From the NCBI GenBank assembly GCA_029379385.1, contig CM055607.1:3782001-3846000 (forward strand): a stretch of 64,000 bases of DNA, in the 5' to 3' direction. Position numbers and translations under genes: made by a program. Positions 61,717-64,000 of the stretch are shown in pieces. The notes beneath the pieces are model-generated. The model was not told the origin of the DNA. It made no database searches and saw only the letters and a list, made by a program, of their open reading frames with translations. Source of the DNA: Quillaja saponaria. Taxonomy: Eukaryota > Streptophyta > Magnoliopsida > Fabales > Quillajaceae. Numbering within the stretch: the stretch's first letter is position 1; each line of letters starts with the position of its first letter.

Positions 61717-62185
61717 AAAGCTTGAGCATTCAGCAGTCACTTTCATGATGAAGTTACCATCTCTGAGGGGCATATGGAGGATTTTTTGTTGGCTCAAACA
61801 TCTGGCCTGTGCTGGGATGTAAATCTCAAAGGTTCTTCTGACCTGGTAATTGATGCATTGCTTTTTGTTCTGCTGCAATAGAGTTGTTGCCCGGCTGATT
61901 ATTTAACATATGAGAAGTTTCGATGACATTCGTTGTTGTTTAATTTGACTGCTAATTTTGTTATTAGAAATTTACTTGAATAGTTAAAACTTGAAAATTT
62001 CAGCAATTTGTGCTTTGTTGACTATTGTGCTGGTTAATGTATGTTTCTGCCATTTCATGTGCTAATATTGTTTTGAATATAGGTTATAGTTTGCTTTTTA
62101 GCTTGAGACTTTAAAGCTCAGGTTCCTTTTTGTATAATCTTGGTTGAACAAGGAAATAGGAAATTGTTTAAAAAAAAAAAAAAAA
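61717..62185 (+). other. Retrocopied 3' UTR with poly(A) remnant
   Basis: About 450 bases after the pseudogene stop, ending in a run of 16 A (62170-62185). Directly after it is TTCAAAAC (62186-62193), which also occurs at 59742-59749 just before the 5' end of the retrocopy. This is the layout of LINE-mediated insertion. Confidence 0.65.
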
Positions 62186-62193
62186 TTCAAAAC

Positions 62194-64000
62194 TTGGATA
62201 TTTGCTTGTTCACCTATATGTCCAATGTCCAGGCTGGTTCTTATCTACTGGATATATTGTAACAAGATTGGTGTTAGACACTGGGATCCTCTCTTTCTGC
62301 GACAAAATGCTGATGCAGGGGTGTGTGCACAGATTTGAAGTTGGATTGTTGTTATGGTTTGATATTGAATTACTGATACACAAGCACAATTATTTCAATG
62401 CATATATGAAAGAAACCACTTGTGACTTGGAGGTTGGCATAGGTACTTAAGATGATTGTCCTCATCTTTTTATTGCTTTCTAGTTCGAATTGGAAGTGTT
62501 GCAGGTGTAATGGTTGAGCAAGTAGATTGAAGTAATCCTTCAAAGGGTTTAAAGTTATTTAAGAATTGGAGGCACAACCTGAAAACATGATGAAAAGTAA
62601 TTGTGTTACGTTTCTGCTTCCATTATTTAATCTTTAAAACAGGAAAGGGTATTTGTTGCTAAAAATTTTCAACATATTCTGCATCGTCCACATTCAAGAT
62701 GATGAAAGAAAAAGAAACTGAAAAATTAGACGTGGACATATGGATTCAGAAACTTCATAGATTTTTTTTTTCTCCTTCTGTATTTCAGGTTTTGCTTCTG
62801 TGTGTCTGCCGTATTACAATTCTTAATGTGGACCAATTTTCTCTAGAAAGGTTAAGTTCCAATCCCTCGGAAATACAAGTAAAGGTACTTTGGTTCCATA
62901 CCTGATTGATTAGTTGACTTGAAAATGATGCGGAATGATGTGGTCATGAATGCAGATCCCATTCATTTAGACCCAAAATCCTCCCTCCTGTTTCTTTTCT
63001 TTGTTTCTTTGTCTCTCTTTCTCTTTGTTTTTTGTTTTCCAAATTTCATTTAAGATAAGGTTGGGGCGGGGCACAGAAAATGATAATCTATTGTTTGAGG
63101 CAGTTAAAAAGCTTTTACAAAGAGTTTATGTCTGATGGAGTTGATTTACTTGAGCACGAGTAAGATTTCCAAGAAAGACAGTAATTGGCATTCCTCTGTT
63201 TGTATTGTGGTTCAATCCATATAATTTTTTAGACTTTTCTACTCTTATCTTTTTTCCTTTTGAATTAACAATTAGTTGATGGTTTTGAGCCGAAGGACGA
63301 TGGTTTAAGTGACTGCTCCAACTTTAAGTTGTTTGTTATGTGGTCTATTTAATAAAAATTTAATGGGAAAGTGATAAGATAAAAAAAATTAATAAAAAAA
63401 AAAAACTTAAATAGCCATAATGTAAGTAGAAGAATGGCAAGATAAGAAATCTTCACATTCACGCTCTAGGGTTCCAGGTATACATTCCATATTTGGAGGA
63501 GGGTTTAAGTTTATGCGGGAGGAATAAATGAAGGTTTTTCAGGAGCAATATGAAGTGACTCTTCATATATCAGAGACCTTGAAGATCTATGGGCATTAAC
63601 GATATGAAGTTTTAGTGACTTTGGACTTGAAAGAATTTGACAAATTTTACAAATATGTAGATGTAAGAACTAAGAAGTCTTTCTTAAGTATGACATGGGT
63701 TTTCCTCCTCATTGTTAGAATTATGTGATATATAAACAACTATCATAAATGTTATTCATAAATATTTAAGCTACTGTGATGATAATCTTGGTCCAGCAGT
63801 TTTTCTAAAAAAAATTTAGAGAACATTTGCCAATAATTTCTCAATATCATCCAAATCTAAGAATCTTCAATTACATGCAGAGAATGAAGGCTTGACGACC
63901 ACTTTTTGTAGTTAGGAAACTGTTGTCTGGACGTTTCCATTTTACCTTAAGATCAATAGCATGAGGAACTCATGGTTATAACTTATAACTACTTATAACT
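62194..64000. other. Right end of the window, no recognised gene
   Basis: Open frames at 62144-62450 and 62699-62905 match no family I know and lack clear exon structure, although a good acceptor (tgtatttcag) ends near 62789. Pyrimidine-rich (62995-63040) and AT-rich stretches follow. Confidence 0.35.

Noticed and set aside
1..64000. CRISPR arrays, bacterial operons, rRNA genes
   Set aside because: Nothing of the kind seen; exon-intron structure and gene content are those of a plant nuclear chromosome.

Overview
The window is nuclear DNA of a flowering plant, most likely a eudicot. The genes have many short exons bounded by GT..AG, the intergenic DNA and introns are AT-rich, and the products include plant-only families (CNGC2, PPR proteins, DUF863, phytocyanins, plastid chorismate mutase). 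I cannot name the species. Exon limits were read by eye from splice sites, frame continuity and remembered family sequences; no alignment was run.

Layout. 1-19.3 kb, plus strand, head to tail: the 3' end of a CNGC2 channel gene, a complete PTEN1-type phosphatase gene (7 coding exons, 416 aa) and a complete UFD2/E4 U-box ubiquitin ligase gene (16 coding exons, 1030 aa). 19.3-25.7 kb: a frameshifted intronless PPR gene (minus) between two stretches holding short coding relics. 25.7-29.1 kb: a DUF863 gene (minus, 1023 aa). 33.6-39.5 kb: a DUF179/AlgH-like gene and a second, frameshifted PPR gene, both minus. 42.8-46.3 kb: plastid chorismate mutase CM1 (plus, 6 exons, 314 aa). 47.8-59.7 kb: a tandem segmental duplication carrying two copies of an early-nodulin/lamin-like phytocyanin gene, each with a different single-base indel. 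The right copy has also received an AT-rich foldback sequence and a solo LTR. 59.7-62.2 kb: a 5'-truncated, intronless processed pseudogene of the RH21/PRP28 DEAD-box helicase gene with a poly(A) tail and a candidate 8-bp target-site duplication. 62.2-64 kb: no recognised gene.

The genes do not form one pathway. CNGC2 and the E4 ligase both act in immunity in Arabidopsis and, as I recall, are neighbours there (At5g15410/At5g15400). CM1, the second PPR gene and the DUF179 gene match neighbours on Arabidopsis chromosome 3 (At3g29200/29230/29240). The window therefore looks like one ancestral block whose genes are split between two Arabidopsis regions.

The most striking item is the solo LTR at 58369-59019. 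Read on the minus strand it holds about 21 ten-base units forming an almost continuous heat-shock element, then a TATAAATAG box, then AATAAA. This is a complete heat-inducible promoter layout aimed at the 3' end of the neighbouring phytocyanin copy.
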